Source: JBQLZO01 sp052168315 (lineage in GTDB: Bacteria > Planctomycetota > Phycisphaerae > Phycisphaerales > UBA1924). From it: 64,000 nt of DNA. How positions within the stretch are numbered: the stretch's first letter is position 1; every line of letters begins with the position of its first letter. The stretch lies in contig JBQLZO010000042.1 of the NCBI GenBank assembly GCA_052168315.1, forward strand, positions 116,362 to 180,361, in the 5' to 3' direction. A program made the position numbers and the translations under genes. The notes under the pieces were generated by a model. That model ran no database searches. It saw only the letters and a program-made list of their open reading frames with translations, and was not told where the DNA came from. This document shows positions 1-8,724 of the stretch, piece by piece.

Positions 1-427
1 GCGACTGCGCGGGTAGCCTTGCCTGAACCGACGCCGTGAGCGGGCACCCGTTCCGAGTCCCCCGCCGCACGCAATGCCGAGACCTCAGCGGACTCCACAG
101 GGAGCCTTTTCCAAGCGTCGAGGCGATGGCCAGGCCTCCAAAGAGTGGAAGGCCGGGACCACGACGGAGGCACCCACCTCAAGCGTGGGGTCCTCGGCAT
201 TCGAGCGGAGGGGAGCGATCGGGTGCTCGCTCACGCCGCCCGCCCCCCGCCCAACCCCCGCCAACAGGGGTCGCCTGCCGCCACCACCACCACCGCCACC
301 CGCCGCGACGCGCAGCGCCCACGCAAACCACCCCCGATTTCCCCCCGCCCGCTGGACTCACGCGCCGCATCCTGCCGACGATCCCAGACGATCCTCCTCC
401 GTTCCGAACCCTTCAGAAGCGCCGCAC
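1..427. other. Left-edge stretch without a supported gene
   Basis: I see no supported gene here. Open frames exist on both strands but they are proline/arginine-rich, as expected from GC-rich non-coding DNA. One of them runs in frame into the acetyltransferase downstream but has no conserved content before the ATG at 428. A homopurine/homopyrimidine and CCACC-rich patch lies around 280-300. Confidence 0.5.
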
Positions 428-1483
428 ATGACCGGGCTCCCCCAACAACCCGCTCCAGATCGCTTCCCCTTCGCCCGGAAACCATCCGCCAATACCGGCG
501 CTGCGCACCAGGATGCCAACGAGGTCACGCTCTCGGGCCGGGCCACCGACCCCGACCTCGTCCAACGCCTCACAGATTCCATCCTCGCAGACCCGCGCAT
601 CTGCCACCTCCGCGGCACGCGCCTCCCCGATCGCAACGCCATCGCGCAGCTCGTCGATGACCTCCGCGAACTCGTCTTCCCGGGCTTCTTCGTCCGCAGG
701 AACTTCAGCCCCGCGAACCTTTCCATGCAGGTCCAGGAACTGCTCGCCAGCGTCATCCTCGGCGCTGAGGAGCAGATCCGCTCCGTCCTCCGCTATGTCC
801 GCGACATCGGCCCGGAGCAGGCAGACTGCCCCGAGTCCGTCGAGTGCGACCGCCGAGCACGGCGCATCGCGCGCGAGTTCGCCGATGAGATCCCAGAGAT
901 CCGGCGCATGCTCTCACTCGATGTCCTCGCCGCCTTCGATGGCGACCCCGCCGCCGAACACTCCGACGAAGCCATCTTCTGCTACCCCGGGATCGACGCC
1001 ATCTTCTCCCACCGGCTCGCCCACGCCCTCTACCTCCGAGGCGTCCCGCTCCTCCCGCGCATCATCCAGGAGATGGCCCACTCACGCACCGGCATCGACA
1101 TCCACCCCGGCGCCCGCATCGGCGAATCCTTCTTCATCGACCATGGCGGCGGCACCGTCATCGGCGAAACCACCATCATCGGAAACCATGTCCGCATCTA
1201 CCAGGGCGTCACGCTCGGCGCCAAGTCCTTCCAGCGTGACGAGCAGGGACGACTCCTCAGAAGCAACCAGCAGCGACACCCCACCATCGGAAACCGCGTC
1301 ACCATCTACGCCGGCGCCGTCATCCTCGGCGGCGACACCACCATCGGAGACGACTGCGTCATCTCAGGCGCCACCTTCGTCACCAGCTCCGTCCCGCCAG
1401 GACATGTCGTCCTCCAGCCCAAGGCCGAACTGGTCATGCGCACCAACAAGGATGCGCAGAAGATCATCGAAGGCGGCGGCTGA
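428..1483 (+). CDS. cysE: Serine O-acetyltransferase (CysE/EpsC type)
   Basis: It probably transfers acetyl from acetyl-CoA to L-serine, giving O-acetylserine for cysteine synthesis in the cytoplasm. The 351-residue protein has an N-terminal helical region and a C-terminal left-handed beta-helix made of hexapeptide repeats. Family hallmarks are HPGARIGESFFIDHG, which contains the catalytic Asp-His, then TVIGETTIIGN and YQGVTLGAKS. The tail VVLQPKAELVMRTN closes the helix. The frame is open further upstream to about 74, but that part is low-complexity Pro/Arg, so I place the start at the ATG at 428. The long N-terminal domain is like the EpsC-type enzymes found in planctomycetes. No sulfur genes lie beside it, so it appears monocistronic. 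Confidence 0.88.
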   Translation: MTGLPQQPAPDRFPFARKPSANTGAAHQDANEVTLSGRATDPDLVQRLTDSILADPRICHLRGTRLPDRNAIAQLVDDLRELVFPGFFVRRNFSPANLSMQVQELLASVILGAEEQIRSVLRYVRDIGPEQADCPESVECDRRARRIAREFADEIPEIRRMLSLDVLAAFDGDPAAEHSDEAIFCYPGIDAIFSHRLAHALYLRGVPLLPRIIQEMAHSRTGIDIHPGARIGESFFIDHGGGTVIGETTIIGNHVRIYQGVTLGAKSFQRDEQGRLLRSNQQRHPTIGNRVTIYAGAVILGGDTTIGDDCVISGATFVTSSVPPGHVVLQPKAELVMRTNKDAQKIIEGGG

Positions 1484-1582
1484 ACACCCGCAAGCGTTCT
1501 GTCCGTAGACATCACTTCGTCCTATAACACGCTTTCCAGCCATCGCCTTGATCCGACCCCATCCCGGCCCCACACTCCGGGT

Positions 1583-2017
1583 ATGGACCTCCAAACCAAG
1601 ACCAGGCAACAACTTCGACCCACCGAATCACGCCCATGCCCCCGCTGGGCGATCGTCGGGACCACTCTCGCGCTGACCCTCCCGCTCCTGACCGCGTGCA
1701 CAACCGAAGAAGCAGTCTCAATGGACGACCGCTGGCACGCGTCCACCGCCCACCGCTCCCATTGGCCCGACAATGCCGACGGGCGCATCGGCTCCGATGG
1801 GCAACTCATCGCCGGCTGGGCCGGCCCGCAACTCGCCGCACCTGTCTTCCCGCGCCCCGGAATCGACATCGCTGACTCGAACCGTTTTTGGGACACTCGC
1901 CGCGATGCCGAGTTCGGCAACCCCGCGGGCGCCATCCCCACCGCCGCCACCGACTGGCCGACCCCGCCTCGTCCCAACGAGCAGGTCTTCCGTTTCCGGA
2001 CCCTCAAGCGGAACTGA
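1583..2017 (+). CDS. Small hypothetical lipoprotein
   Basis: I do not recognise a family. The 144-residue product starts with a basic N-terminus, then a hydrophobic stretch ending in LPLLTAC near residue 39. That is a good lipobox, so the mature protein should be lipid-anchored at Cys39. The mature part is short, hydrophilic and rich in Pro, Trp and Asp (for example PAAPVFPRPG-like segments and repeated DWP/RPN). It contains no catalytic motif that I can see. The n-region of about 20 residues is long for a signal peptide, and no better internal Met exists. It stands alone between cysE and the HU gene. Confidence 0.6.
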   Translation: MDLQTKTRQQLRPTESRPCPRWAIVGTTLALTLPLLTACTTEEAVSMDDRWHASTAHRSHWPDNADGRIGSDGQLIAGWAGPQLAAPVFPRPGIDIADSNRFWDTRRDAEFGNPAGAIPTAATDWPTPPRPNEQVFRFRTLKRN

Positions 2018-2184
2018 TCGCCCCCCACGCCTTCCTACGGCCCCACCCACGCCGCCCAACTCCTCCCGACGAACTCCTGAACCACCACGCACGCGCCAAT
2101 TCGCAACCCGAAACCCCTCCGAACACTGGGAATCCAAGGATCCACACGCGTCCGGAAACGAAAATTCAAGTCGATGAGCGGGCG

Positions 2185-2213
2185 TTGACCGCTCGACGAT
2201 TCGGAAGGATACT
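2185..2213 (+). promoter_or_regulatory. Putative sigma-70 promoter for the HU-like gene
   Basis: TTGACC at 2185-2190 and GATACT at 2208-2213 are separated by 17 bases, a good vegetative promoter layout. It would give a leader of about 210 nt before the GTG at 2433. The rest of the 2018-2432 gap shows no gene. This is inferred from consensus only. Confidence 0.4.
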
Positions 2214-2432
2214 TCTCGCATAAATCTCTGTGCCACCGATAGATACGGACGACCCCCGGTGCGGGATACGCACTCCCCGCGACGGAATCCCCCGCGGCCA
2301 CCCGCGCGAGAACTCCCCGCAGGGCCACCGCACACCCCGTCCTTGATCCTCGGTTGCACCCTCGTTCCCAGGCGATCGCGTCCGCGCCCGCCGCGTGCCC
2401 ACACCCCGAACGCCCACACGGGAGACCAGCGC

Positions 2433-2870
2433 GTGAAGACCATCACCAAGAGAGAAATCATCGACGCCATTGCCAAGCAGCACAAGCTGCCGCGCCAGGC
2501 CGTCAAGGCCGTCGTCCAGCACTTCCTCGACTCCGTCGTCGAGTCCATCGGCGAGGGCAACCGCCTCGAGTTCCGCGACTTCGGCGTCTTCGAACCGCGC
2601 GAGCGCAAGGCCTTCGTCGCACAGAACCCCAGGACCATGGCCCCCGTCGAAGTCCCCGCCCGCTATGTCATCAAGTTCAAGGCCGGACGCAAAATGCAAC
2701 AGGCCCTCGACTCCATCGGCGAACCCACCATCGTCACCAACTCTGCCGCCGATGCCCTCAAGTTCCTCACCGATCGCGACCGGGATGCCCACACCCCCAA
2801 CAACACCTCCGCCTCCGCATCCTCGAAGCGCCGCCACGCCGCCGACGATGACGAAGACGACGACGACTGA
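2433..2870 (+). CDS. HU/IHF-family DNA-binding protein with acidic C-terminal tail
   Basis: It is a histone-like nucleoid protein that bends and compacts DNA as a dimer. Residues 1-92 match the HU/IHF fold: an N-terminal helix (TKREIIDAIAKQH), a dimerisation helix, FRDFGVFEPRERKAF, then the beta-arm region NPRTMAPVEVPARYVIKFKAGRKM. HU proteins are normally about 90 residues; this one has about 50 more, with Ser/Lys/Arg ending in an acidic run DDDEDDDD. The start is a GTG preceded by GGAG at about 2421. The frame is open back to 2259, but that upstream part is Pro/Arg low-complexity. The acidic tail may modulate DNA affinity, as proposed for other extended HU proteins (inference). Confidence 0.85.
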   Translation: MKTITKREIIDAIAKQHKLPRQAVKAVVQHFLDSVVESIGEGNRLEFRDFGVFEPRERKAFVAQNPRTMAPVEVPARYVIKFKAGRKMQQALDSIGEPTIVTNSAADALKFLTDRDRDAHTPNNTSASASSKRRHAADDDEDDDD

Positions 2871-3205
2871 TCCCCACCCCCCAACAACTCCCCACACAAC
2901 GCCCAAGCCGAATGGAGTCGCCCACGCTCCATCCGGCCCGCCCACGCACAACGCGCAATCACCACTCGTGCCGTTGCACCCACCATCCCGCCGATCCAGG
3001 CACCGCTGCTCGCCACCGGAGCCACCCTACAGTCCCTACTCGTGCCACGGCCCTGGCGACACCTACAACTAACCGCGCTTAACCAAGTGTCCGTCAACGC
3101 CACTAGTGGGTGGTCCGAACCGGGCGCGACCCTCAAGCCTGACAACCTGCTAGAGTGTTCGCAGCAGGAGGGAACTCTCGGAGACCATCGCGTGAGGGAA
3201 TCACT
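2871..3205. other. Intergenic gap before the ATPase pair
   Basis: I see no gene. The gap marks a change in base composition: C-rich DNA up to about 3,070 gives way to more balanced sequence. AGGAGG occurs at 3166-3171 and GAGGGA just before 3206. This is a plausible left edge of an acquired segment, but no direct repeats or att-like sites were found. Confidence 0.4.
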
Positions 3206-4426
3206 TTGAGCAATCGACGAGTCACACGACTCGCGTTACGGCAGTTCAAGAGCATCGAGAGCTGCGAGATCGAATTCCAGCCGCTCACGGTGTTGGTCGG
3301 TCGCAATGGTGTCGGCAAGAGCAATATCCTCGACGCGCTCCGCTTCATCACGGACTCACTGCAGTCCACACTCGAACACGCTATTCGTGAACGAGGTGGG
3401 ATTGATCAGGTGCGACGCAAATCGCTCGGTGGGCGGCCCACAAATCCGGGGATCGCTGTCCGTGTGGCTATCCCCGATGGCACCGCCGAATATTCATTTC
3501 GAATCGCGGCAATGCCGAACCGAGGCTTCCGCGTCGACCGCGAGCGGTGCATTGTCCGCGACAAGGACGATTCAATCCGGGCGGACTTCAATCTGCGGAA
3601 CGGCGAGTTCCGATGGAATCTCAAGCACGCTGCACCCGCGATTACTCCTGATCGACTCATGCTCATTGCACTGTCCGGCATGGAAGAATTTCGGCCTGTT
3701 TACGATGTTCTCACACGCATGACATTCCACAATCTCAATCCTGAAGTGATGAAATACCCAGGCAGACCAGAGCCTGGCGACCGGCTCGCAGGCGACGGGC
3801 ACAACATCGCCAGCGTCATCAAGCGTCTCCAGCATTCCGCACCCAGTGAACTCGAACGGGTCGTGGCGTATCTCCAAGCCCTAGGCATCCCGATTAAGAA
3901 GGTACTCCATAAGCACGCAGGTGTACTCGAAACCGTTGAAGTAGCGCAAGAAGTCGAAACGCAGACCGGGCCAAAGAATTCGCTCTTTGACGCCGTGTCC
4001 CTCTCGGACGGAACGATCCGAGCACTCGGTATTCTTATCTCGCTCGTCTCCGCGCGAAGTGAAGACAAAGCAGGACCCTCTCTAATTGGAATCGAGGAAC
4101 CGGAAACTGCGCTGCACCCTGCCGCTGTCGGAGCACTGGTCGACGCCCTCATCGAAGGCTCGGAATCAACCCAGATCCTCCTCACCTGCCACAGCCCCGA
4201 CATGCTCGATCACGAGAGCATCACGGAAGGAATGATCCGGATCGTCATGCTCGACAACGGCAGAACCGTCGTTGGCCCTCTGAGCCCCGGTAAGGCGAAA
4301 CTCATGCAGGAACACCTTGTCACGGCAGGTGAACTCTTGCGGCTCGACCAACTTACACCGGATGCCACCGAGATCGAACGCCAGCGCGATGCAAAGGGTA
4401 CGCTCTTCGAGGCACTCAACACATGA
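3206..4426 (+). CDS. AAA family ATPase (RecF/OLD-like AAA_21), partner of DUF4276 protein
   Basis: This is a 406-residue ABC/SMC-class ATPase of the kind found in OLD-like and other two-gene defence modules. An N-terminal LRQFKSIESCEIEF strand pattern leads into Walker A (GRNGVGKSN, residues 32-40). A diverged signature-like SLSDGT follows, then Walker B (LIGIEEPETALHP, near residue 297) and an H-loop (ILLTCHSPDMLD). I choose the TTG at 3206 because GAGGGA lies 6-8 bases upstream; a GTG at 3155 would add 17 residues. The stop overlaps the next ATG (ATGA), so the two genes are translationally coupled. Codon use differs from the C-ending bias of neighbouring housekeeping genes, suggesting transfer. 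The role in phage defence is inference. Confidence 0.82.
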   Translation: MSNRRVTRLALRQFKSIESCEIEFQPLTVLVGRNGVGKSNILDALRFITDSLQSTLEHAIRERGGIDQVRRKSLGGRPTNPGIAVRVAIPDGTAEYSFRIAAMPNRGFRVDRERCIVRDKDDSIRADFNLRNGEFRWNLKHAAPAITPDRLMLIALSGMEEFRPVYDVLTRMTFHNLNPEVMKYPGRPEPGDRLAGDGHNIASVIKRLQHSAPSELERVVAYLQALGIPIKKVLHKHAGVLETVEVAQEVETQTGPKNSLFDAVSLSDGTIRALGILISLVSARSEDKAGPSLIGIEEPETALHPAAVGALVDALIEGSESTQILLTCHSPDMLDHESITEGMIRIVMLDNGRTVVGPLSPGKAKLMQEHLVTAGELLRLDQLTPDATEIERQRDAKGTLFEALNT

Positions 4427-4971
4427 GCTTTTGTGTAGCGAGCATTGTTGAAGGCCACGGCGAGGTGCGCGCGCTTCCCATTCTTCTGCGATCAATCGAA
4501 CCTCGATTCATCGTGCCCCCACCAATCCGGATACACCGCAACCAGATTAGCACTGAGGACTACCTGAGCAAGTACATCCAGATTGCATGGACCAACATTG
4601 CCGACAACGGTGGCAACGGCGCGATACTGGTGCTCGCCGACGCCGACCAAGATTGCCCGGCACAACTCGGTCCCCAGATACTTCAAATCGTCAATCAAGT
4701 GCGTGCTGACGCACAGTGTGCTGTAACTATTGCCAAGCACATGTTCGAAGCATGGCTGATTGCTGGCGATTCGCCCGCCATACCCACGGTTCAATCACCC
4801 GAAGATATTACCAATCCAAAGGCCAAACTCCGTGAACACCTCGGCCGCTACAAAGAAACTGCTGATCAGCCAAGGCTGACCGCCGCAATGAACCTCGACT
4901 GTGCTCGTCAGAGATCAAATAGCTTCGATCGGCTGTGCCGAATCGTCGAATGCTGGCGAGAGCAGGCTTAA
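4423..4971 (+). CDS. DUF4276 family protein (TOPRIM-like nuclease candidate)
   Basis: The 182-residue protein starts SFCVASIVEGHGEVRALP, with the invariant VEGHGE of DUF4276, and later has LVLADADQDCP, an acidic DxD motif. Glu near the N-terminus plus DxD in mid-protein matches the TOPRIM-type metal site of topoisomerases, OLD nucleases and RNase M5. DUF4276 proteins are typically encoded directly after an AAA_21 ATPase, exactly as here with a 4-base overlap. The natural inference is that the ATPase senses or loads and this subunit cuts nucleic acid or otherwise acts as toxin. No substrate can be read from the sequence. Confidence 0.8.
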   Translation: MSFCVASIVEGHGEVRALPILLRSIEPRFIVPPPIRIHRNQISTEDYLSKYIQIAWTNIADNGGNGAILVLADADQDCPAQLGPQILQIVNQVRADAQCAVTIAKHMFEAWLIAGDSPAIPTVQSPEDITNPKAKLREHLGRYKETADQPRLTAAMNLDCARQRSNSFDRLCRIVECWREQA

Positions 4972-5116
4972 GTCCGCAGTGCAGCTATCGGTGATCAAGC
5001 CTGCGTGACACCGACTACTGCGTATGGCAGATCTGAGCTACGATTCCCATAGACTCCCTCCCCACCAAACCACCCCGCGCACGCCCGCGCCGACCGCCAC
5101 CGACCGGAGCCTCACC

Positions 5117-6232
5117 ATGCCCAGCACGAAGCCCAGCGCCAACACCGCCAAACTCCTCGCCGCCGATGACGCCGCGCTCCTCAACTACGAATGCAAGGGC
5201 GTCCCCCGCGCGTCCCTCCAGCTCCCCGGCCCGGACTTCGTCGACCGCGTCATGGCCATGACCGACCGCCCCATCAATGTCCTCCGCAACATGCAGCTCA
5301 TCCTCAACACCGGCCGCCTCGCCGGCACCGGCTACATGTCCATCCTCCCCGTCGACCAGGGCATCGAACACTCCGCCGGCGCCTCCTTCGCGCCAAACCC
5401 CATCTACTTCGACCCCGAAAGAATCGTCGAACTCGCCCACGAAGGCGGCTGCAACGCCGTCGCCTCCACCCTCGGCGTGCTCGGCGCCTGCTCACGCAAA
5501 TGGGCCCACAAGATCCCCTTCCTCGTCAAACTCAACCACAACGAGCTGCTCACCTACCCCAACATCCACGACCAGACCCGCTACGCCTCCGTCCGCCAGG
5601 CCTTCGAAATGGGCGCCGTCGCCGTCGGCGCCACCATCTACTTCGGCTCCGAAGAATCACGCCGCCAGATCGACGAAATCTCCCAGGCCTTCGAAGAAGC
5701 CCACGCCCTCGGCATGGTCACCGTCCTCTGGTGCTACATCCGCAACAACGCCTTCAACATGAAGAAAGAAGGCGGCAAGGACCACCACACCGCCGCCGAC
5801 CTCACCGCCCAGGCCAACCACCTCGGCGTCACCATCCAGGCCGACATCATCAAACAAAAACTCCCCACCCACACCGGCGGCTACGCCGCGCTCAACATGG
5901 GCTCCTCCTCCTACGGCAAGTTCGACAAACGCATCTACACCGAACTCCAAGCCGCCAAGGAAGACGGCACAGGCGCCAACCCCATCGACCTCTGCCGCTA
6001 CCAGGTCCTCAACTGCCACGCCGGCCGAAGCCCCCTCCTGAACTCCGGCGGCGAATCCAAGGGCGCATCCGACCTCCAGGACGCCGTCAAGACCGCCGTG
6101 ATCAACAAGAGAGCCGGCGGCATCGGCCTGATCTCGGGGCGCAAGGCGTTCCAGAAGCCGATGAAGGACGGCGTGGCGCTGCTTAACGCGGTGCAGGATG
6201 TGTATCTGGATGAGGGCGTGACGGTGGCGTAA
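5117..6232 (+). CDS. fbaB: Class I fructose-bisphosphate aldolase
   Basis: It cleaves fructose-1,6-bisphosphate to dihydroxyacetone phosphate and glyceraldehyde-3-phosphate by a Schiff-base mechanism. The sequence tracks the DhnA/FbaB family end to end: LRNMQLILNTGRLAGTGY, SILPVDQGIEHSAGASF, FLVKLNHNELL, GAVAVGATIYFGSEES, ADIIKQKLP with the likely Schiff-base lysine, CHAGRSPLLNSGGESKG and GGIGLISGRKAFQKPM. I start at the ATG at 5117 (371 residues, close to E. coli FbaB's 350); the frame is open to 5024 but that stretch is Pro/Thr-rich. It is a core glycolytic gene lying between two genes of foreign-looking composition. Confidence 0.93.
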   Translation: MPSTKPSANTAKLLAADDAALLNYECKGVPRASLQLPGPDFVDRVMAMTDRPINVLRNMQLILNTGRLAGTGYMSILPVDQGIEHSAGASFAPNPIYFDPERIVELAHEGGCNAVASTLGVLGACSRKWAHKIPFLVKLNHNELLTYPNIHDQTRYASVRQAFEMGAVAVGATIYFGSEESRRQIDEISQAFEEAHALGMVTVLWCYIRNNAFNMKKEGGKDHHTAADLTAQANHLGVTIQADIIKQKLPTHTGGYAALNMGSSSYGKFDKRIYTELQAAKEDGTGANPIDLCRYQVLNCHAGRSPLLNSGGESKGASDLQDAVKTAVINKRAGGIGLISGRKAFQKPMKDGVALLNAVQDVYLDEGVTVA

Positions 6233-6288
6233 GTCATCCGCTCCGCGGCTCAAGGACTCCAAGCACAACCATCAACCCGCATGACAAT

Positions 6289-6401
6289 CGCCCCGAAGGG
6301 GCGAAAGGCTGTAGCCACGGGTGAAGCGCCGTCCGCCAAAGGCGGACAAAGCGCAACCCGTGGAACCAAACCCAACCCCGCAACCCTGCCCCGAAGGGGC
6401 A
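6289..6401. repeat. REP-like hairpin cluster
   Basis: Three inverted repeats sit within 113 bases: CGCCCC-GAA-GGGGCG (6289-6303); CCACGGGT (6315-6322) pairing with ACCCGTGG (6356-6363) and enclosing GTCCGCC-AAA-GGCGGAC (6331-6347); and TGCCCC-GAA-GGGGCA (6387-6401). The first and last hairpins share the CCCCGAAGGGG core. The arrangement resembles dispersed REP/BIME elements of planctomycetes, and lies in the fbaB-helicase gap (6233-6554) where I see no gene. It could also act as a terminator for fbaB, though no T-run follows. Confidence 0.7.
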
Positions 6402-6554
6402 GTGGACTGCGATCGTTCAGCACATGACCATGGGGTTGCCCCTGAAATGCCCTGCACCCTGTTCATCCCACATCTGGTGCGCTCCAGCGGCACATTATTC
6501 GCGGTGAAGCGAATGACATGCGGTTCGACTTCCGCTCGGTATCCTTGATCACGC

Positions 6555-8573
6555 ATGAACGATGACAAACCCAATGTCCTGCAGAGTCGTTTCGCTCGCG
6601 CCTATTACAGCGCGACCCTAAAGGACTTTCTCGATTCAAGCGACATCGAGATCATCGCATCGCTCGCCGCAGCGAGCACGTTCTCAATCGAGACGACGCA
6701 GCGGGATGCGTGGCTTGAACAGATCACGTGCATGCGGTCCGCACTGAGCAGCCACAAAGAGCCAGGTTTGATCGCGTTCGAGTACGTCGTACCACGCATC
6801 GGACGCCGCATCGATGTCCTGGTAGTGCTGCGACACATCATCTTTGTGATTGAGTTCAAAGTCGGCGCCAAGCTTTTTTCGACCGATGCGATAGCGCAAG
6901 CGTGGGACTATGCGCTCGATCTCAAGAACTTCCACAGCACGAGCCACGACAAACTGATCATCCCCATCGTCGTGGCCACGGGCGCCACATCAACGAGCAT
7001 GGACCAGGCGCTCACGGTAGACCACGATGGCGTTTTTCGTCCCGTGAAGTCGCCGTCTGCAGATCTGGGCAGTGTGATGGAGAATGCTCTGTCTGCCGCA
7101 CATGCACCTCCGATCGACGCGGCGGCCTGGGCAGGCGGACGCTACGCACCAACCCCAACAATCATCGATGCTGCGATCGCGCTGTACGGCGGCCACGGTG
7201 TTGAGGAGATTTCCAGGAGCGACGCAGCAGCGATCAACCTTGCGCAAACCAGCGAGGCGATCACCCAAGTCATCGCGAATGCGCGGGCGCATCGCACAAA
7301 GTCACTGTGCTTTGTCACCGGCGTACCTGGTGCCGGAAAGACCCTTGTCGGGCTCAATGTTGCCACCCAGCACTTCGATAACAACAGCGATCTTTACAGC
7401 GTCTTTCTTTCAGGCAACGGTCCGCTGGTCGCCATTCTCTGCGAAGCACTGGCAAGGGACAAAGCAGCGCGGACGAAGCAGCAGGGTAGAACAGTTCCGC
7501 TGGGGCAACTGCGCAGTGAGGTAAAGGCATTCGTTCAGAATGTGCATCACTTTCGCGACGAGTGCATTCGCGATTCCGAGCGTCCCCCGATCGAGCATGT
7601 CGCTTTGTTTGATGAAGCGCAGCGAGCTTGGAACTTGGAGCAGACCACATCCTTTATGGCTCAGACGAAGAAAATCGCCGACTTCAACATGTCGGAGCCA
7701 GAGTTCCTCATCTCCTGCATGGATCGCCACGAGGACTGGGCCGTAGTGGTTTGCCTTGTCGGCGGAGGACAAGAGATCCACCGCGGGGAGGCCGGCATCG
7801 GTGAGTGGATCCGGGCGATACGTCGGTCCTTTCCTCATTGGCAGGTTCACATCTCGCCACGCCTCACTGATTCGGAGTATGAAGCCGGCAGAGCAATCGC
7901 CTTGCTTGATGGACACGCGTCTCTGCACGTGGAACAGAATCTGCATCTGGGCGTGTCGATGCGATCGTTTCGCGCGGAAAATGTGTCCGCGCTGATCAAG
8001 GCAGTCTTGGACATCGACACCGCTCGTGCTCGAGAGCTTCTAAACGAGGTTCGACCTCGCTACCCGATCGTCTTGACAAGGAGCCTCGACACTGCAAAGA
8101 GTTGGCTCCGTGAACGAGCGCGAGGTAGTGAGCGGTTTGGCATTGTTGTCTCTTCCCAGGCCTCACGACTCAAACCACATGCCATTGATGTTCGAGTACC
8201 AATCAACCCAGTGCATTGGTTCCTGCACCCGAAAGAGGACGTACGGTCATCGTTCTTCCTTGAGGATGCGGCGACCGAGTTCCACGTTCAAGGGCTTGAA
8301 CTCGATTGGACATGCCTCGTCTGGGACGGGGACTTCAGACGAACAAAGAATGGCTGGGATCACTGGTCTTTCCGTGGTGATCGATGGCAACGCATTCAGA
8401 AGGAAGACCGGAAGGTATACCTCAAGAACGCGTATCGTGTGCTCTTAACCAGGGCCCGACAGGGCATGATCTTGGTCGTGCCCGAGGGCGAATCGAACGA
8501 CCCGACGAGACTTCCCGAGCACTACGACGGGACATTCAATTATCTGAAAAACATCGGTATACCAGTCCTCTAA
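6555..8573 (+). CDS. PD-(D/E)XK nuclease-like domain fused to DUF2075 superfamily 1 helicase
   Basis: The 672-residue protein has two parts. Residues about 70-140 contain RRIDVLVVLRHIIFVIEFKVG, where Asp87, Glu100 and Lys102 fit the D...ExK metal site of PD-(D/E)XK nucleases. Residues about 245-672 form a DUF2075 helicase core: Walker A TGVPGAGKT (255-263), motif II LFDEAQRAWN (Asp353-Glu354), motif III-like LVGGGQEIHRGEAG, motif V-like HVQGLELDWTCLVWDGD, and motif VI YRVLLTRARQGM. It presumably unwinds or tracks nucleic acid and cuts it. Composition is less C-biased than neighbours, suggesting horizontal acquisition. No methyltransferase is adjacent, so it is not an obvious restriction subunit; a stand-alone defence role is inference. 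Confidence 0.85.
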   Translation: MNDDKPNVLQSRFARAYYSATLKDFLDSSDIEIIASLAAASTFSIETTQRDAWLEQITCMRSALSSHKEPGLIAFEYVVPRIGRRIDVLVVLRHIIFVIEFKVGAKLFSTDAIAQAWDYALDLKNFHSTSHDKLIIPIVVATGATSTSMDQALTVDHDGVFRPVKSPSADLGSVMENALSAAHAPPIDAAAWAGGRYAPTPTIIDAAIALYGGHGVEEISRSDAAAINLAQTSEAITQVIANARAHRTKSLCFVTGVPGAGKTLVGLNVATQHFDNNSDLYSVFLSGNGPLVAILCEALARDKAARTKQQGRTVPLGQLRSEVKAFVQNVHHFRDECIRDSERPPIEHVALFDEAQRAWNLEQTTSFMAQTKKIADFNMSEPEFLISCMDRHEDWAVVVCLVGGGQEIHRGEAGIGEWIRAIRRSFPHWQVHISPRLTDSEYEAGRAIALLDGHASLHVEQNLHLGVSMRSFRAENVSALIKAVLDIDTARARELLNEVRPRYPIVLTRSLDTAKSWLRERARGSERFGIVVSSQASRLKPHAIDVRVPINPVHWFLHPKEDVRSSFFLEDAATEFHVQGLELDWTCLVWDGDFRRTKNGWDHWSFRGDRWQRIQKEDRKVYLKNAYRVLLTRARQGMILVVPEGESNDPTRLPEHYDGTFNYLKNIGIPVL

Positions 8574-8724
8574 GCCAGTGCCCGCCCTTGACCCAACGGA
8601 CAAAGGCGGTCGTGTGTTCGCAGCCTCACCGCCCTCACCCTCCGGCCTGAAGCCCGGCACCACACCCACCCCTTGCACTCGCCCCGCGATCCCAAGCACA
8701 ACACCCATCACGCCTGACACCACC

